From Azorhizobium oxalatiphilum (lineage in GTDB: Bacteria; Pseudomonadota; Alphaproteobacteria; Rhizobiales; Xanthobacteraceae), in assembly GCF_014635325.1 (NCBI RefSeq), contig NZ_BMCT01000002.1, positions 496,001 to 560,000 of the forward strand: a DNA stretch of 64,000 nucleotides. Direction: 5' to 3'. The position numbers were made by a program, and so were the translations under genes. Numbering within the stretch: the stretch's first letter is position 1; each line of letters begins with the position of its first letter. Positions 51,388 through 62,076 of this stretch are shown here, in pieces. The notes beneath the pieces were generated by a model. The model was not told where the DNA came from, ran no database searches, and was given only the letters and a program-made list of their open reading frames with translations.

Positions 51388-52809
51388 ATGGCGGCGGACC
51401 TGAAGATCGTTCCGGTGATCCTTGCCGGCGGAACGGGCACCCGCCTCTGGCCTTTGTCCCGGCAAAGCCTGCCCAAGCAGTTCCTGTCCCTTGTCTCCGA
51501 CCACACGCTCTATCAGGACACGTTGCGCCGGGTCGCGGCGCCGGACCTGTTCCACCCGCCGGTGGTCCTCACCAATGCCGATTTCCGCTTCTTTGCCCGC
51601 CGGCAGGCCGCCGAGCTCGGCATCGACGCGACGGTGGTTCTCGAACCCGTGGCCCGCGATAGTGGCCCGGCGGTGCTCGCCGCCGCCGCTTATGTGCGCG
51701 AGCGCTATGGCAAGGATGCCCTGGTGCTGGCGCTGGCCGCCGATCACGCAGTGAAGGACCCCGACGCCTTCGTGGCCAGCGTGCGCACCGCCGCCGCCGT
51801 TGCCGCCAGCGGCCAGATCGTCACCTTCGGCATCAAGCCGAGCGCCCCCAGCACCGCCTACGGCTACATCAAGCTCGGCGACAAGCTGGCGGAGGGCGGC
51901 TATCAGGTGGCCCGCTTCGTGGAGAAGCCGGACGTGGAGACCGCCACCCGTTATGTGGCGGATGGCTACCTCTGGAACTCCGGCAACTTCCTGTTCCGCG
52001 CCGAGCTGCTGCTCTCCGAAGGTACCGCCTTCGTGCCCAAGATGGTGGAAGCGGCCACGCAGGCCGTGGCCGGCATCAGCGAGGATATCGGCTTCCTGAC
52101 GCTGGGGGCCGAGGCCTTCACCGCCGCTCCGTCCCAGTCCATCGACTTCGCCATCATGGAACGCACCAAGCATGCGGCAGTGGTGGAAGGCGATTTCGGC
52201 TGGTCCGACATCGGTGCCTGGAATTCGGTCCGCGAGGTAAGCCCCGCCGACGCGGACGGCAATGTCACGCGCGGCCCGGTGGCGCTGATGGATAGCCACA
52301 ACAGCTATGTCTATTCCGACAGCACGCTGGTGGCCGGCATCGGGCTGGAGAACGTGGCGGTGGTCGCGACCGACGACGCCATCCTCGTGATGCCCGCCGA
52401 CCGCAGCCAGGACGTGAAGGCGCTGGTGACGGCGCTGCGCGCCTCTCACCCCCGCGTGGTGGACGAGCATCTGCGGATGCATCGCCCGTGGGGCACCTAT
52501 GAGACCATCTGCCGGGGCGAGCGCTTCCACGTGAAGAAGATCGTCGTCAATCCGGGCGGCAAGCTCTCGCTGCAGAAGCACCATCACCGGGCGGAGCATT
52601 GGGTGGTGGTCAAGGGCACGGCCGAGGTCACGCTCGGCAACGACGTGTTCACCCTGAACGAGAATGAATCCACCTACCTGCCCTTCGGCAGCATCCACCG
52701 TCTGGCCAACCCCGGCCGCATTCCGCTGGAGCTGATCGAGGTGCAGACCGGCTCCTATCTCGGTGAGGATGACATTGTGCGTATCGAGGATGTCTATAGC
52801 CGGGTTTAG
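51388..52809 (+). CDS. manC: Mannose-1-phosphate guanylyltransferase / mannose-6-phosphate isomerase
   Basis: 473 residues. The N-terminal nucleotidyltransferase has ILAGGTGTRLWPLSRQSLPKQFL at residue 11 and FVEKPD. The C-terminal isomerase/cupin domain has RPWGTYETICRGERFHVKKI, PGGKLSLQKHHHRAEHW and ENESTYLPFGSIHRLANPG. It makes GDP-mannose for LPS/EPS sugars (mannose, fucose or perosamine precursors). Start at MAADLKIVPV. It precedes the rhamnose genes in the same direction. Confidence 0.93.
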   Translation: MAADLKIVPVILAGGTGTRLWPLSRQSLPKQFLSLVSDHTLYQDTLRRVAAPDLFHPPVVLTNADFRFFARRQAAELGIDATVVLEPVARDSGPAVLAAAAYVRERYGKDALVLALAADHAVKDPDAFVASVRTAAAVAASGQIVTFGIKPSAPSTAYGYIKLGDKLAEGGYQVARFVEKPDVETATRYVADGYLWNSGNFLFRAELLLSEGTAFVPKMVEAATQAVAGISEDIGFLTLGAEAFTAAPSQSIDFAIMERTKHAAVVEGDFGWSDIGAWNSVREVSPADADGNVTRGPVALMDSHNSYVYSDSTLVAGIGLENVAVVATDDAILVMPADRSQDVKALVTALRASHPRVVDEHLRMHRPWGTYETICRGERFHVKKIVVNPGGKLSLQKHHHRAEHWVVVKGTAEVTLGNDVFTLNENESTYLPFGSIHRLANPGRIPLELIEVQTGSYLGEDDIVRIEDVYSRV

Positions 52810-52904
52810 ACAGATTGGCGGCTTGGCGTTAAAGACACCCAGACCATGACACCTGTGGCGCCCGATGGCGCGCCGCGCCGGAGCCTGCGGAGACGCAAGG
52901 AAAC

Positions 52905-53462
52905 ATGACATCCATTACCCGCCTCGACATCCCCGAGGTCGTGCTCATCACCCCGCCGCGCTTCCAGGATTCCCGGGGCTACTTCAGCGAGACCTACAAG
53001 AAGGCCGCGCTCGACGCGGCCGGACTCGACTTCACCTTTGTTCAGGACAACGAGTCCCTCTCCACCACGCCCGGCACCATCCGCGGCCTGCACTATCAGG
53101 CCCCCCCCTTCGCCCAGGCGAAGCTGGTGCGCGTGGTATCGGGTTCCATCTTTGACGTGGCCGTGGACATCCGCAAGGGCTCTCCCACCTACGGCAAGTG
53201 GGTGGGCGCGACGCTGACCGCAGAGGGCGGCGAGCAGTTGCTGATCCCGCACGGCTTCGCCCATGCCTTCTGCACCCTCACCCCGGACGTTCGGGTGCTG
53301 TACAAGGTGGACGGCGCCTATTCCAAGGCGAGCGAGGGCGGGATCATCTGGGACGATCCCGACGTTGCCATCACTTGGCCGGTCAAGGAGGCCGTGGTGT
53401 CGGAAAAGGATGCGATCCTGCCGCGCCTGAAAGACCTCGACAGCCCGTTCGTCTATTCCTGA
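52905..53462 (+). CDS. rfbC: dTDP-4-dehydrorhamnose 3,5-epimerase
   Basis: 185 residues. Motifs: [53 protein letters not shown] with the catalytic His of [19 protein letters not shown] and [27 protein letters not shown]. Third step of dTDP-L-rhamnose synthesis, in the cytoplasm. It ends ten bases before the rfbB ATG. Confidence 0.95.
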   Translation: MTSITRLDIPEVVLITPPRFQDSRGYFSETYKKAALDAAGLDFTFVQDNESLSTTPGTIRGLHYQAPPFAQAKLVRVVSGSIFDVAVDIRKGSPTYGKWVGATLTAEGGEQLLIPHGFAHAFCTLTPDVRVLYKVDGAYSKASEGGIIWDDPDVAITWPVKEAVVSEKDAILPRLKDLDSPFVYS

Positions 53463-53472
53463 GGTGGCTCCC

Positions 53473-54528
53473 ATGACGAAACGCGTTCTCGTCACCGGCG
53501 GTGCCGGCTTCATTGGTTCCGCCGTGGTGCGCCACCTCGTGGGCACCGGCGCCGAAGTGCTCAACTTCGACAAGCTGACCTATGCCGGCAACCTGGCCTC
53601 GGTCGGCCCCGCCGCGGACAAGCCGAACTACCGCTTCGTGCAGGCCGACATCTGCGATGCCGATGCCGTGCGCGCTGCGCTGGACGGCTTCAAGCCGGAT
53701 CTGGTGATGCATCTGGCGGCGGAGTCCCACGTGGACCGCTCCATCGACGGACCGGGTGCCTTCATCACCACCAATATCAACGGCACCTATGTGATGCTTC
53801 AGGAAGCGCTGCGCTACTGGCGCACGCTCTCCGGCGCCGCGCAGGAAGGCTTCCGCTTCCACCATATCTCCACGGACGAGGTGTTCGGCAGCCTCGGCGC
53901 GGAGGGCCTGTTCCATGAGGACACGCCCTACCAGCCCAACTCGCCCTATTCCGCCTCCAAGGCGGCATCCGACCATCTGGTCCGGGCGTGGCACCACACC
54001 TATGGCCTGCCCACGGTGATGTCGAACTGCTCGAACAATTACGGGCCGTACCACTTCCCCGAGAAGCTGATCCCGCTGACCATCCTCAACGCCCTCGACG
54101 GCCTCAAGCTGCCCGTCTACGGCACCGGCGAGAATGTCCGCGACTGGCTCTATGTGGAAGATCATGCCGAGGCATTGGCTCTGATCGCCACCACCGGCGT
54201 GCCGGGCGAGAGCTACAATGTGGGCGGCCTGAACGAGCGCCGGAACATCGACGTGGTGCGCACCATCTGCACCATCCTCGACGAGGTGCGCCCGGACGCC
54301 AAGATCGGCCCGCGCGAGAACCTCATCACCTTCGTGACCGACCGCCCCGGCCATGATGCGCGCTATGCCATCGATGCCACCAAGCTCACCACGGAGCTGG
54401 GCTGGAAGGCGCGCGAAACCTTCGAGACCGGGCTGCGCAAGACCGTGCACTGGTATCTCGACAACCAGGTCTGGTGGGAGCCGCTGCGCAACCGCTATGC
54501 CGGCCAGCGTCTGGGGCTCGCCTCCTGA
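53473..54528 (+). CDS. rfbB: dTDP-glucose 4,6-dehydratase
   Basis: 351 residues: [14 protein letters not shown] motif at residues 8-16, [12 protein letters not shown], the STDEVFG catalytic segment, and [15 protein letters not shown] with the Tyr-Lys pair. Second step of dTDP-rhamnose synthesis. The ATG at 53473 has GAGG upstream; its stop overlaps the rfbD ATG. Confidence 0.96.
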   Translation: MTKRVLVTGGAGFIGSAVVRHLVGTGAEVLNFDKLTYAGNLASVGPAADKPNYRFVQADICDADAVRAALDGFKPDLVMHLAAESHVDRSIDGPGAFITTNINGTYVMLQEALRYWRTLSGAAQEGFRFHHISTDEVFGSLGAEGLFHEDTPYQPNSPYSASKAASDHLVRAWHHTYGLPTVMSNCSNNYGPYHFPEKLIPLTILNALDGLKLPVYGTGENVRDWLYVEDHAEALALIATTGVPGESYNVGGLNERRNIDVVRTICTILDEVRPDAKIGPRENLITFVTDRPGHDARYAIDATKLTTELGWKARETFETGLRKTVHWYLDNQVWWEPLRNRYAGQRLGLAS

Positions 54529-55421
54529 TGCGCGTCCTGCTGTTCGGCTCCGACGGTCAGCTCGGCCGTGAACTGACCGCCCTCGCCGCCCATCGCGGCG
54601 TCGCGCTGACAGGTCTCAACCGCGCCGCCGTGGACATCACCGACCCGGTGGCGGTGGCCCGCGCGGTGGATGCCGCGCAGCCGGACATCGTTGTGAACAC
54701 CGCCGCCTATACGGCCGTGGACAAGGCCGAGAGCGAGCCGGATCTCGCCGCGCGAGTGAATGCAAGGGCGCCGGGCCTGATCGCCGAGCGCTGCGCCCGC
54801 AACGGCACGCCGCTGATCCACATCTCCACCGACTATGTGTTCGACGGCACCAAGGTCGGCGCCTATGTGGAGACCGACCCCATCGCGCCGCTGGGCGTCT
54901 ACGGCCATACCAAGGCGGCCGGCGAGGCCGCCGTGCGAGCGGCGGGCGAGAAGCACCTGATCCTGCGCACCGCATGGGTCTATGGCGTCTATGGCAACAA
55001 TTTCCTGAAGACCATGCTGCGCCTCGCCAAGGAGCGGGACCGGCTGACCATCGTCGCCGACCAGCGCGGTTGCCCCACCTGTACCCGCGACATCGCAGAG
55101 GGCATCCTCGCCGCTGCCGCCAAGTCGGTGGAGGGCAAGGGCCGCTGGGGCACCTATCATCTCGGCGGCACCGGCGTGACCACGTGGCACGGCTTCGCGC
55201 AGGAGATCATCTCCCACGCCGGCCAGACCACGGGGCGTACCCCCGAGGTGGCGCCCATCACCACGGCGGACTATCCCACACCGGCCAAAAGGCCTGCGAA
55301 TTCAGAGCTTAACTCGCGTCTGTTCGAGCGCACCTTCGGCTTCCGCGCCGCCGCCTGGCAGCAGCGCGTGACGGAAGTGGTGGATGCCCTGCTCGCCCCA
55401 ACCCCTGCGGAGGCCCCGTGA
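54528..55421 (+). CDS. rfbD: dTDP-4-dehydrorhamnose reductase
   Basis: 297 residues: [17 protein letters not shown] motif, [22 protein letters not shown] and YGHTKAAGE catalytic Tyr/Lys. Final reduction to dTDP-L-rhamnose. One-base overlap with rfbB and a 4-bp overlap with rfbA, so the four genes are translated as a block. Confidence 0.95.
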   Translation: MRVLLFGSDGQLGRELTALAAHRGVALTGLNRAAVDITDPVAVARAVDAAQPDIVVNTAAYTAVDKAESEPDLAARVNARAPGLIAERCARNGTPLIHISTDYVFDGTKVGAYVETDPIAPLGVYGHTKAAGEAAVRAAGEKHLILRTAWVYGVYGNNFLKTMLRLAKERDRLTIVADQRGCPTCTRDIAEGILAAAAKSVEGKGRWGTYHLGGTGVTTWHGFAQEIISHAGQTTGRTPEVAPITTADYPTPAKRPANSELNSRLFERTFGFRAAAWQQRVTEVVDALLAPTPAEAP

Positions 55422-56287
55422 AAGGCATTATCCTCGCCGGTGGGTCCGGCACCCGGCTTCACCCCATCACCCTTGTCGTGTCCAAGCAGTTGCTGCCGGT
55501 CTACGACAAGCCGATGATCTATTATCCCCTCTGCACGCTTATGATGGCGGGCATCCGGGACATCCTGATCATCACCACGCCACATGACTCGGCGCTCTTT
55601 CAGCAGTTGCTGAAGGATGGCAGCCAGTTCGGCCTGAACATCACCTATGCCGTCCAGCCCTCTCCGCGCGGGCTCGCGGATGCCTTCATCGTCGGCCGCG
55701 AGTTCGTGGGCAACGACAAGGTGGCGCTGGTGCTGGGCGACAACCTGTTCTTCGGTCAGGGCCTCTCGGACCTGCTGAAGAAGGCCAAGGCCCGCGAGAC
55801 CGGCGCCACCGTCTTCGGCTATCCGGTGCAGGATCCCGAGCGCTACGGCGTGGTGGAGATGGACGCATCCGGCAAGGTACTCTCCCTCGAGGAGAAGCCG
55901 CTAAAGCCGAAGTCCAATCTGGCCGTGACCGGGCTCTATTTCTACGACAACCGGGTGGTGGACATCGCCGCAGATCTCGCCCCCTCGCCCCGTGGCGAGA
56001 TCGAGATCACGGACGTCAACAAGGCCTATCTGGACCTGGGCGAACTGACCGTTTCCATCATGGGCCGTGGCTTCGCCTGGCTCGACACGGGCACGCCCGC
56101 CTCGCTGGTGGAGGCGGCCCAGTTCGTGCAGATTCTCGAGCAGCGGCAGGGACTCCGCATCGCCTCGCCGGAAGAGATCGCCTACCGCTCCGGCTTCATC
56201 ACCCGCGAGCAGCTGGCGGTTCTGGCCGACGCGCAGAAGAAGTCCACCTACGGCACCTATCTGGCCAACCTCGCCGCCAACGGCTGA
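55418..56287 (+). CDS. rfbA: Glucose-1-phosphate thymidylyltransferase
   Basis: 289 residues from a GTG overlapping the rfbD stop. [16 protein letters not shown] near the start, [26 protein letters not shown] and [19 protein letters not shown] are conserved in RmlA. First step of dTDP-rhamnose synthesis. Confidence 0.96.
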   Translation: MKGIILAGGSGTRLHPITLVVSKQLLPVYDKPMIYYPLCTLMMAGIRDILIITTPHDSALFQQLLKDGSQFGLNITYAVQPSPRGLADAFIVGREFVGNDKVALVLGDNLFFGQGLSDLLKKAKARETGATVFGYPVQDPERYGVVEMDASGKVLSLEEKPLKPKSNLAVTGLYFYDNRVVDIAADLAPSPRGEIEITDVNKAYLDLGELTVSIMGRGFAWLDTGTPASLVEAAQFVQILEQRQGLRIASPEEIAYRSGFITREQLAVLADAQKKSTYGTYLANLAANG

Positions 56288-56392
56288 TCCCGACCTCCCG
56301 GAGGGCGGCACCGCGCCGCCTTCCTGTCGCCCCGGCCACGAGGCATGGTGCCCGGCATCCGCGCCGGCTCTCCGCACGAAATGTGAACGACA

Positions 56393-56992
56393 ATGCCCTA
56401 CGGTTTCGCCCCGAACATTCGCGATTACTACATGCAGTCGCGCGATGCCCTGGACCGGGCGCTGGCGTCGCCGGAGTTTCTGCGGGCGACAGCGGACATC
56501 GCGGGCCTCTGGACCGAGCGCTTTGCGGCGGGCAGGAAGATTCTGCTGTGCGGCAATGGCGGCAGCGCCGGGGACGCCCAGCATATCGCCGGCGAACTGC
56601 TGTGCCGCTTCCGCTTCGACCGTGCCCCTCTGCCCGCTTTGGCCCTGACGGTGGATTCCTCCGTCATGACCGCCATCGGCAATGACTATGCCTATGACCA
56701 AATCTTCTCCCGGCAGGTGCTCGGCCTTGCGACTGAAGGCGACGTGGTGGTGGGCATCTCCACCTCGGGCCGCTCGCCCAATGTGGTGAAGGCGCTGGAA
56801 GCCGCGCGCAGCAAGGGCGCCACCACCGTTGCCTTCACCGGCGAGGATCCGCGCGATCTCGGCGCGCTGGCGGATCTGGTGCTGAAGGCTCCGTCCGCCT
56901 CCACGCCCATCATCCAGCAGATCCACATGACGGCGGCGCACATCATCTGCGAGTTGGTGGAAGTCACGCTGTTCCCGAAGCCGAACGCCTGA
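56393..56992 (+). CDS. gmhA: D-sedoheptulose-7-phosphate isomerase (SIS domain)
   Basis: 199 residues with a SIS domain: [25 protein letters not shown] at the sugar-phosphate site and [21 protein letters not shown]. GmhA makes D-glycero-D-manno-heptose 7-phosphate for LPS core or GDP-heptose. It lies 3 bp before the HAD phosphatase-type gene, an expected partner. Confidence 0.93.
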   Translation: MPYGFAPNIRDYYMQSRDALDRALASPEFLRATADIAGLWTERFAAGRKILLCGNGGSAGDAQHIAGELLCRFRFDRAPLPALALTVDSSVMTAIGNDYAYDQIFSRQVLGLATEGDVVVGISTSGRSPNVVKALEAARSKGATTVAFTGEDPRDLGALADLVLKAPSASTPIIQQIHMTAAHIICELVEVTLFPKPNA

Positions 56993-56994
56993 GA

Positions 56995-58050
56995 ATGCCC
57001 GGCCCCGGCGCAGGCAGGACCGCGACCGCCATCATTCCCCTCGGTTTCGGCCCACCCGCCCCCGCCGCACTGGCGCGGGCGCTGGTGGATGCCGCACGCT
57101 TCGGCTTCACGGAGCTGCTGGTGCCGGTCATCCCCGAGCTTCTGGCCGAAGCTCAGCAGGCCGCCGCTGCATCCGGCATCCTGCCCCATGGCGCGCAGGT
57201 CGCGATCATCCCATGCGCGGCCCGGACGGCTGGAGTGGCCCTGGCCGACATCGGGGGACGCATCGCCACGGACGTGCTGCTGGTCGATCCGGCCCGGACC
57301 GTAGAGGCCAACTGGCTCGATCTTCCCGCCGGCAAGCACGCTGCGGTCCTTTCCGTGAGCGGCGCCGCTGATGCGCTTGCCCCTGCGGGCCTCGCCTACC
57401 TCACACCCGACACGCTTGCCGCTTTGCCGCCCGAGGCTGATCTTCCCGGCCTGCTCGCCCATCTGCTCCATCAGCCGGACACGGCGCTGTGGCACCTGCC
57501 TGCCGAGGTCACGCGGCCTGCCCGCGCGAACGAACCCACACGCCCACCCCGCCCCGCCTTGTTTCTCGATCGCGATGGTACGCTGAACGAGGACTATGGC
57601 TACGTGAGCGATCCTGACCGCCTCGTCCTGCTGCCCGGTGCTGCCGCAGCCGTGAAGCGGGCCAACGATCTGGGCTGGTATGTCTTCCTCGTCACCAACC
57701 AGTCGGGCGTCGGGCGCGGCTACTATGCCGAGGCGCAGGCCGCGGCCTGCAATGCCGCCCTTCAGGAAATGCTGCGCATCGACGGCGCCCATCTCGACGA
57801 CATGCGCTATGCCGCCGACCATCCGGACGCCATCGAGCCACGCTACCGCGTACCCACGGGGTGGCGGAAGCCTGAGCCCGGCATGTTGACCGACCTCATG
57901 GCGCACTGGCCCGTGATGCGGGAGAAGAGCCTGATGGTGGGTGACAAGGACAGTGACGTGGCCGCAGGCGAGGCGGCAGGCATTCGCGGCCTGCTCTTCA
58001 ACGGCCCCGATCTGGACGCGGCGCTCGCCCCTCAAATGGCGGTCCTTTGA
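56995..58050 (+). CDS. HAD phosphatase of the GmhB type fused to a degenerate nucleotidyltransferase-like domain
   Basis: 351 residues. Residues 187-351 are a HAD phosphatase: DRDGT with Asp192/Asp194, VTNQSGVGRGYY, WRKPEPGM and GDKDSDVAAGEAAG. GmhB removes the C7 phosphate of heptose-1,7-bisphosphate. The usual zinc-binding Cys of GmhB are missing: the loop reads AADHPD... PTGWRKP instead of C.HHP...C.CRKP. Residues 1-180 resemble a sugar nucleotidyltransferase without its GGxGTRL start or NGD motif. Activity as heptose phosphatase is likely; the N-terminal half probably has a structural role. Confidence 0.83.
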   Translation: MPGPGAGRTATAIIPLGFGPPAPAALARALVDAARFGFTELLVPVIPELLAEAQQAAAASGILPHGAQVAIIPCAARTAGVALADIGGRIATDVLLVDPARTVEANWLDLPAGKHAAVLSVSGAADALAPAGLAYLTPDTLAALPPEADLPGLLAHLLHQPDTALWHLPAEVTRPARANEPTRPPRPALFLDRDGTLNEDYGYVSDPDRLVLLPGAAAAVKRANDLGWYVFLVTNQSGVGRGYYAEAQAAACNAALQEMLRIDGAHLDDMRYAADHPDAIEPRYRVPTGWRKPEPGMLTDLMAHWPVMREKSLMVGDKDSDVAAGEAAGIRGLLFNGPDLDAALAPQMAVL

Positions 58051-58202
58051 AACCGCTAAAAAGAATGGGTGCTGCGCTGCAGCGCCTGAAATACGTGATA
58101 TAGGGTGGAAGCACACGTATCACATTGCGCGTTCGTAATACGATGCGCATCACCTTGCACCGGCCGGCGGCCGGTGATTTCGAGATTTCGAGCCGGCCCG
58201 AC

Positions 58203-58976
58203 ATGAGCAATCTGAACGAAGAGACGGTCAAGAGCGTCCATCACTGGACGGATAATCTGTTCACCTTCACCACGTCCCGTGATCCGGGTTTCCGCTACCT
58301 GAACGGCCAGTTCGTGATGATCGGCCTCATGGTGGAAGGCAAGCCGCTGCTGCGCGCCTATTCGCTGGCCAGCGCCAATTACGAGGAAGACCTGCAGTTC
58401 TTCTCCATCAAGGTGCAGAACGGCCCCCTCACCTCGCGCCTCCAGCATCTGAAGCCGGGCGACAAGGTGCTCGTTGGCCGCAAGGCCACCGGTACGCTGA
58501 TCCAGGACAACCTGACCCCCGGCAAGCGGCTCTACCTGCTCTCCACGGGTACCGGGCTCGCGCCCTTCCTCTCGGTGGTGAAGGACCCGGACGCCTACGA
58601 GCGGTTCGAGCAGATCATCCTCATCCACGGCTGCCGCACCGTGGCCGAGCTCGCCTATGACGACTACCTCACCAAGGAGCTGCCGAACGACGAGTACATC
58701 GGCGAGCAGGTGAAGGAGAAACTGGTCTACTACCCGACCGTCACCCGCGAGCCGTTCCGCAATCAGGGCCGCATCACGGCGCTGATCGAGAACGGCAAGC
58801 TGTTCACGGACATCGGCGTGCCGCCGCTGAACCCCGCAGAGGATCGCCTGATGCTTTGCGGCAGCCCCGCCATGCTGAAGGATCTGGTGGAAGCGCTGGA
58901 AGCGCGCGGGTTCAACGAGGGTAGCCAGTCGAGCCCAGCGGAATATGTGATCGAGAAGGCGTTCGTGGAGCGCTGA
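58203..58976 (+). CDS. fpr: Ferredoxin-NADP reductase, general paralogue
   Basis: 257 residues, aligned end to end with the copy at 42053-42826: MSNLNEETVKSVHHWTDNLF, RAYSLAS, GTGTGLAPFLSV, EYVIEKAFVER. It stands alone with its own terminator, so it is probably the housekeeping Fpr. I start at the MSNL ATG because the paralogue starts the same way; in-frame ATGs exist upstream (58125, 58143). The 152-bp gap before it holds an inverted GTGATA-N17-TATCAC pair. Confidence 0.93.
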   Translation: MSNLNEETVKSVHHWTDNLFTFTTSRDPGFRYLNGQFVMIGLMVEGKPLLRAYSLASANYEEDLQFFSIKVQNGPLTSRLQHLKPGDKVLVGRKATGTLIQDNLTPGKRLYLLSTGTGLAPFLSVVKDPDAYERFEQIILIHGCRTVAELAYDDYLTKELPNDEYIGEQVKEKLVYYPTVTREPFRNQGRITALIENGKLFTDIGVPPLNPAEDRLMLCGSPAMLKDLVEALEARGFNEGSQSSPAEYVIEKAFVER

Positions 58977-59412
58977 CCGCACGCCTCCAGATGAGACGAA
59001 GGACCGGCCGGACACCCGCGCCGGTCCTTTTTCGTTTCGAAGCCGGCTCGGAATACCGGCGCAATGAACGGAGACGCCAGCGGGACGATATCGCCTGTCG
59101 CCAGAACGCCGGCCTCCGAAGCCGCCTCCTAAAAACGCAGTTGAGCCCCCACACGCCTGCGCAAATCCGCATTCGCACACCAAGCCCCATGTAGTGACTA
59201 CAAGGCATTCCCACCCCCTCAGGCCAATTTCTTATAACTGTTCCATTCAAGCCTGCGGCAAGTTGAGAGACTGCTGACCCGTTGCTATGCATGGCTTCGA
59301 AATATTCTGATTTCGGAAAAATCTGTCTGGGGCCGGTGCCATTTTCTGCATCGCGTACCGCAGGCTTTTCCGGTCGCGTGGGTTCAAGCCACGCGGCGGA
59401 AGCGTGGTAGGC
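58977..59412. other. Intergenic region with terminator, no supported gene
   Basis: 436 bp. Terminator at 59001-59031; then an AT-richer stretch (59180-59320) likely with the promoter of the membrane reductase. No clear Fur box. Confidence 0.45.
59001..59031 (+). terminator. Rho-independent terminator of fpr
   Basis: Stem GGACCGG / CCGGTCC with a 13-base loop followed by TTTTTCG. Confidence 0.88.
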
Positions 59413-62046
59413 ATGATCAAGGCAGTTCTTTTCCAGTTGCACTGGTTCTTCGGCATCACGGCCGGCATCGTGCTCGGCGTGGTGGGCCTCACGGGCGGCA
59501 TGCTGTCGTTCGAGGACGAGATTATCAGCGCGCTGAATCCCGGCATCATTACCGTCGCGCCGCTGCCCTCTCCCCTGCTCACGCCCGATGCGCTGCTCGC
59601 GAAGATCCGGGCCGCCGAGCCCGATCGTGCCGTCACCATGCTCGTCCTGCGCGCAGAACCGGACCGCGCGGCCCGCGTCCTGATCGCGCCACCGCCGGGT
59701 ACGCAGGGGCGGGGTGAGGTCCGCTATGCCAATCCCTATGACGGCGCCCTGCTGCCCCCGCCCCGTGGGCAGGAGACGATGCGCTTCATCATGCAGATCC
59801 ACCGCTGGTTGGCGGCGGGCGAGGTGGGCAAGCAGATCGTCGGCGCCTCCACCGCCATCCTGATCTTCTTCGCCCTCAGCGGGCTCTATCTGCGCTGGCC
59901 CCGCAATGCCCTGTCGCTGAAGCGCTGGTTCACGCTCGACCTGTCCAAGCGCGGCCGCTCGCTGTTCTGGGAGCTGCATTCGGTCATCGGCACATGGGTG
60001 CTGCCCTTCTATCTTCTGGCGGCGCTCACCGGGCTCACATGGTCCTACGAGTGGTACCGCATGGGCTTCTACGACGTGCTCGGCGCCCCCCGCCCGACCG
60101 CCCGCGGCACACCGCCCGCAGCCCCGCCCGGCCAGCAGGCGCAGCAGGGCACGCGTCCCAACGGCGAAGGCGGCGAGCGCGGCGGCAATCGGGGCCAGAC
60201 CGGCACGGGCGGCGGCAACCGCGCGACAGCCGACCTCGCTACCCTGTGGCCCGTTTTCCTGAAGGAAAGCGGCGGCTATGAGCAGGTCATCCTGCGCCTG
60301 CCTCAGGGCGGAAGCGGCAGCACGCAGAGCTTCCAGTACCTGCCCCTCCACGCCCCCCACGACCGCGCCAGCAACACGCTGGTACTGGACGCCGCCGGCA
60401 AGGTACGCGAGCACAAGCGCTATGCGGACCTGCCGCTCGGCCAGAAGCTGGCAGGCAGCATCTTCCCGCTACATTCCGGCAGCTTCTTCGGGCTGCCCGG
60501 CACTATCCTCATGATGGTGGCCAGCCTGCTGATGCCGCTGTTCACCGTCACCGGCTGGTTGCTGTATCTGGATCGTCGCCGGAAGAAGCAGGCCATCGCC
60601 CGGCAGTCGGATGTGCTGGACGCGCCCCATTCCCCCGTTGCCGCCGCCCTGTCCGCCGATGTGGCGGCACCGGTTCTGGTGGCCTTCGCCAGCCAGAGCG
60701 GCACCGCCGAGCGCCTCGCCTGGCAAAGTGCTGGCGCGCTCAAGGCCGCCGGCTTGCCCGTGGAGGTGAAGGCACTGGGCGCGCTCGGGCCGGACGCGCT
60801 CACAGCCACGCGCCGTGCACTGTTTGTCGTCTCCACCTTCGGCGAAGGCGAGGCACCGGATGCCGCCCGTGCCTTCGCGCGCCGGACCATGGCTGGGACG
60901 GCGGCGCTCGGCCAGCTCGACTATGGCGTGCTGGCGCTTGGAGAGCGGTCCTATGACCGCTTCTGCGGCTTCGGCCGCGATCTGGATGCCTGGCTGCGCA
61001 CCCACGGCGCCACGCCCTTGTTCGATCGCGTGGAGGTGGACGGCGAGGATCCGAGCGCGCTACGCCACTGGCAGGCACAACTGGGGGCCATTTCCGGGGC
61101 CACCACCCAGCCGGACTGGGTGCCGCCCGCCTATGGCCGGTGGCGTCTCACCATGCGGCAGCTACTCAATGCCGGCAGCCAGGGCCTGCCCAGCTTTCAT
61201 CTTGCACTTGAGCCCATGGATGCAGCGGATCTCGCCTGGATTCCCGGCGACATCGCAGAGATCGGCCCCCACAACGCGCCCGCCGCCGTTGAGGCGTTCC
61301 TCTCAGCCACCGGCCACACAGGTCAGACCCAAGTGGCGACCGATACCGGTATTCGATCGCTGCGCGACGTGCTGGCCGAGCGCCTCCTCCCCGCCCCAGC
61401 CGAAGTGGCCGGCCGCACGCCGGACGATCTCGCGCGCACGTTGCCGCCTCTGCCGCATCGGGAATATTCCATCGCCTCCATCCCGGAAGATGGGCGGCTG
61501 GAGCTTCTGGTGCGCCAGACGCGGACGGATACGGGCTTCGGCCTCGGCTCCGGCTGGCTGACGTCCCATGCGCCCAAGGGCGGCGAAATCGCGTTGCGGG
61601 TCAGGCGCAACTCCGCCTTCCACCCGCCCGCCGGCGACCAGCCGCTGATCCTCATCGGCAACGGTACCGGTCTTGCCGGATTGCGGGCGCATCTGAAGGC
61701 ACGGATCCGCGCGGGCCATGATCGCAACTGGCTGATCTTCGGCGAGCGCAATGCCGCCCACGACTTCTATTTCCGCGACGAGATAGCCGGATGGACGGCA
61801 TCGGGCGGACTGGAACAGCTCGACCTTGCCTTCTCGCGCGATGGCGGCACGCGCTATGTGCAGGATGTGCTGGCCGCAGGCGCGGACAGCCTGAAGGACT
61901 GGGTAGCGAACGGGGCCGCGATCTATGTGTGCGGCAGCCTCGCAGGCATGGCGCCGGCCGTGCATGACGTGCTCGTGCGCACGCTGGGAGCGGACCTGCT
62001 GGAACAGATGGCCGAAGATGGCCGCTACCGGCGCGACGTCTACTGA
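59413..62046 (+). CDS. PepSY-TM / flavodoxin / FNR fusion reductase
   Basis: 877 residues in three parts. Residues about 1-400 are a PepSY-associated membrane domain with four hydrophobic segments (HWFFGITAGIVLGVVGLTGGML, TAILIFFALSGLYLRW, WVLPFYLLAALTGLTW, ILMMVASLLMPLFTVTGWLLYL) and a Gly/Gln-rich loop. Residues about 418-560 are flavodoxin-like (VLVAFASQSGTAERLAWQSA, STFGEGEAPD). Residues about 575-877 are CysJ-like FAD/NADPH (REYSIAS, GNGTGLAGLRAHLK, VCGSLAGMAPAVHD). It should carry electrons from NADPH through FAD and FMN across the inner membrane, as proposed for ferrisiderophore or iron reductases. Substrate unproven. Confidence 0.88.
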   Translation: MIKAVLFQLHWFFGITAGIVLGVVGLTGGMLSFEDEIISALNPGIITVAPLPSPLLTPDALLAKIRAAEPDRAVTMLVLRAEPDRAARVLIAPPPGTQGRGEVRYANPYDGALLPPPRGQETMRFIMQIHRWLAAGEVGKQIVGASTAILIFFALSGLYLRWPRNALSLKRWFTLDLSKRGRSLFWELHSVIGTWVLPFYLLAALTGLTWSYEWYRMGFYDVLGAPRPTARGTPPAAPPGQQAQQGTRPNGEGGERGGNRGQTGTGGGNRATADLATLWPVFLKESGGYEQVILRLPQGGSGSTQSFQYLPLHAPHDRASNTLVLDAAGKVREHKRYADLPLGQKLAGSIFPLHSGSFFGLPGTILMMVASLLMPLFTVTGWLLYLDRRRKKQAIARQSDVLDAPHSPVAAALSADVAAPVLVAFASQSGTAERLAWQSAGALKAAGLPVEVKALGALGPDALTATRRALFVVSTFGEGEAPDAARAFARRTMAGTAALGQLDYGVLALGERSYDRFCGFGRDLDAWLRTHGATPLFDRVEVDGEDPSALRHWQAQLGAISGATTQPDWVPPAYGRWRLTMRQLLNAGSQGLPSFHLALEPMDAADLAWIPGDIAEIGPHNAPAAVEAFLSATGHTGQTQVATDTGIRSLRDVLAERLLPAPAEVAGRTPDDLARTLPPLPHREYSIASIPEDGRLELLVRQTRTDTGFGLGSGWLTSHAPKGGEIALRVRRNSAFHPPAGDQPLILIGNGTGLAGLRAHLKARIRAGHDRNWLIFGERNAAHDFYFRDEIAGWTASGGLEQLDLAFSRDGGTRYVQDVLAAGADSLKDWVANGAAIYVCGSLAGMAPAVHDVLVRTLGADLLEQMAEDGRYRRDVY

Positions 62047-62076
62047 TCGCGCCGGGATTGCTCAATAGAGGCCGGA

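Noticed and set aside
51268-52911. 547-codon antisense frame over manC
   Set aside because: Same shadow pattern; manC has all motifs.
52905-58050. Horizontally acquired surface-sugar island
   Set aside because: GC content and codon use look like the neighbours and there are no mobile-element traces.
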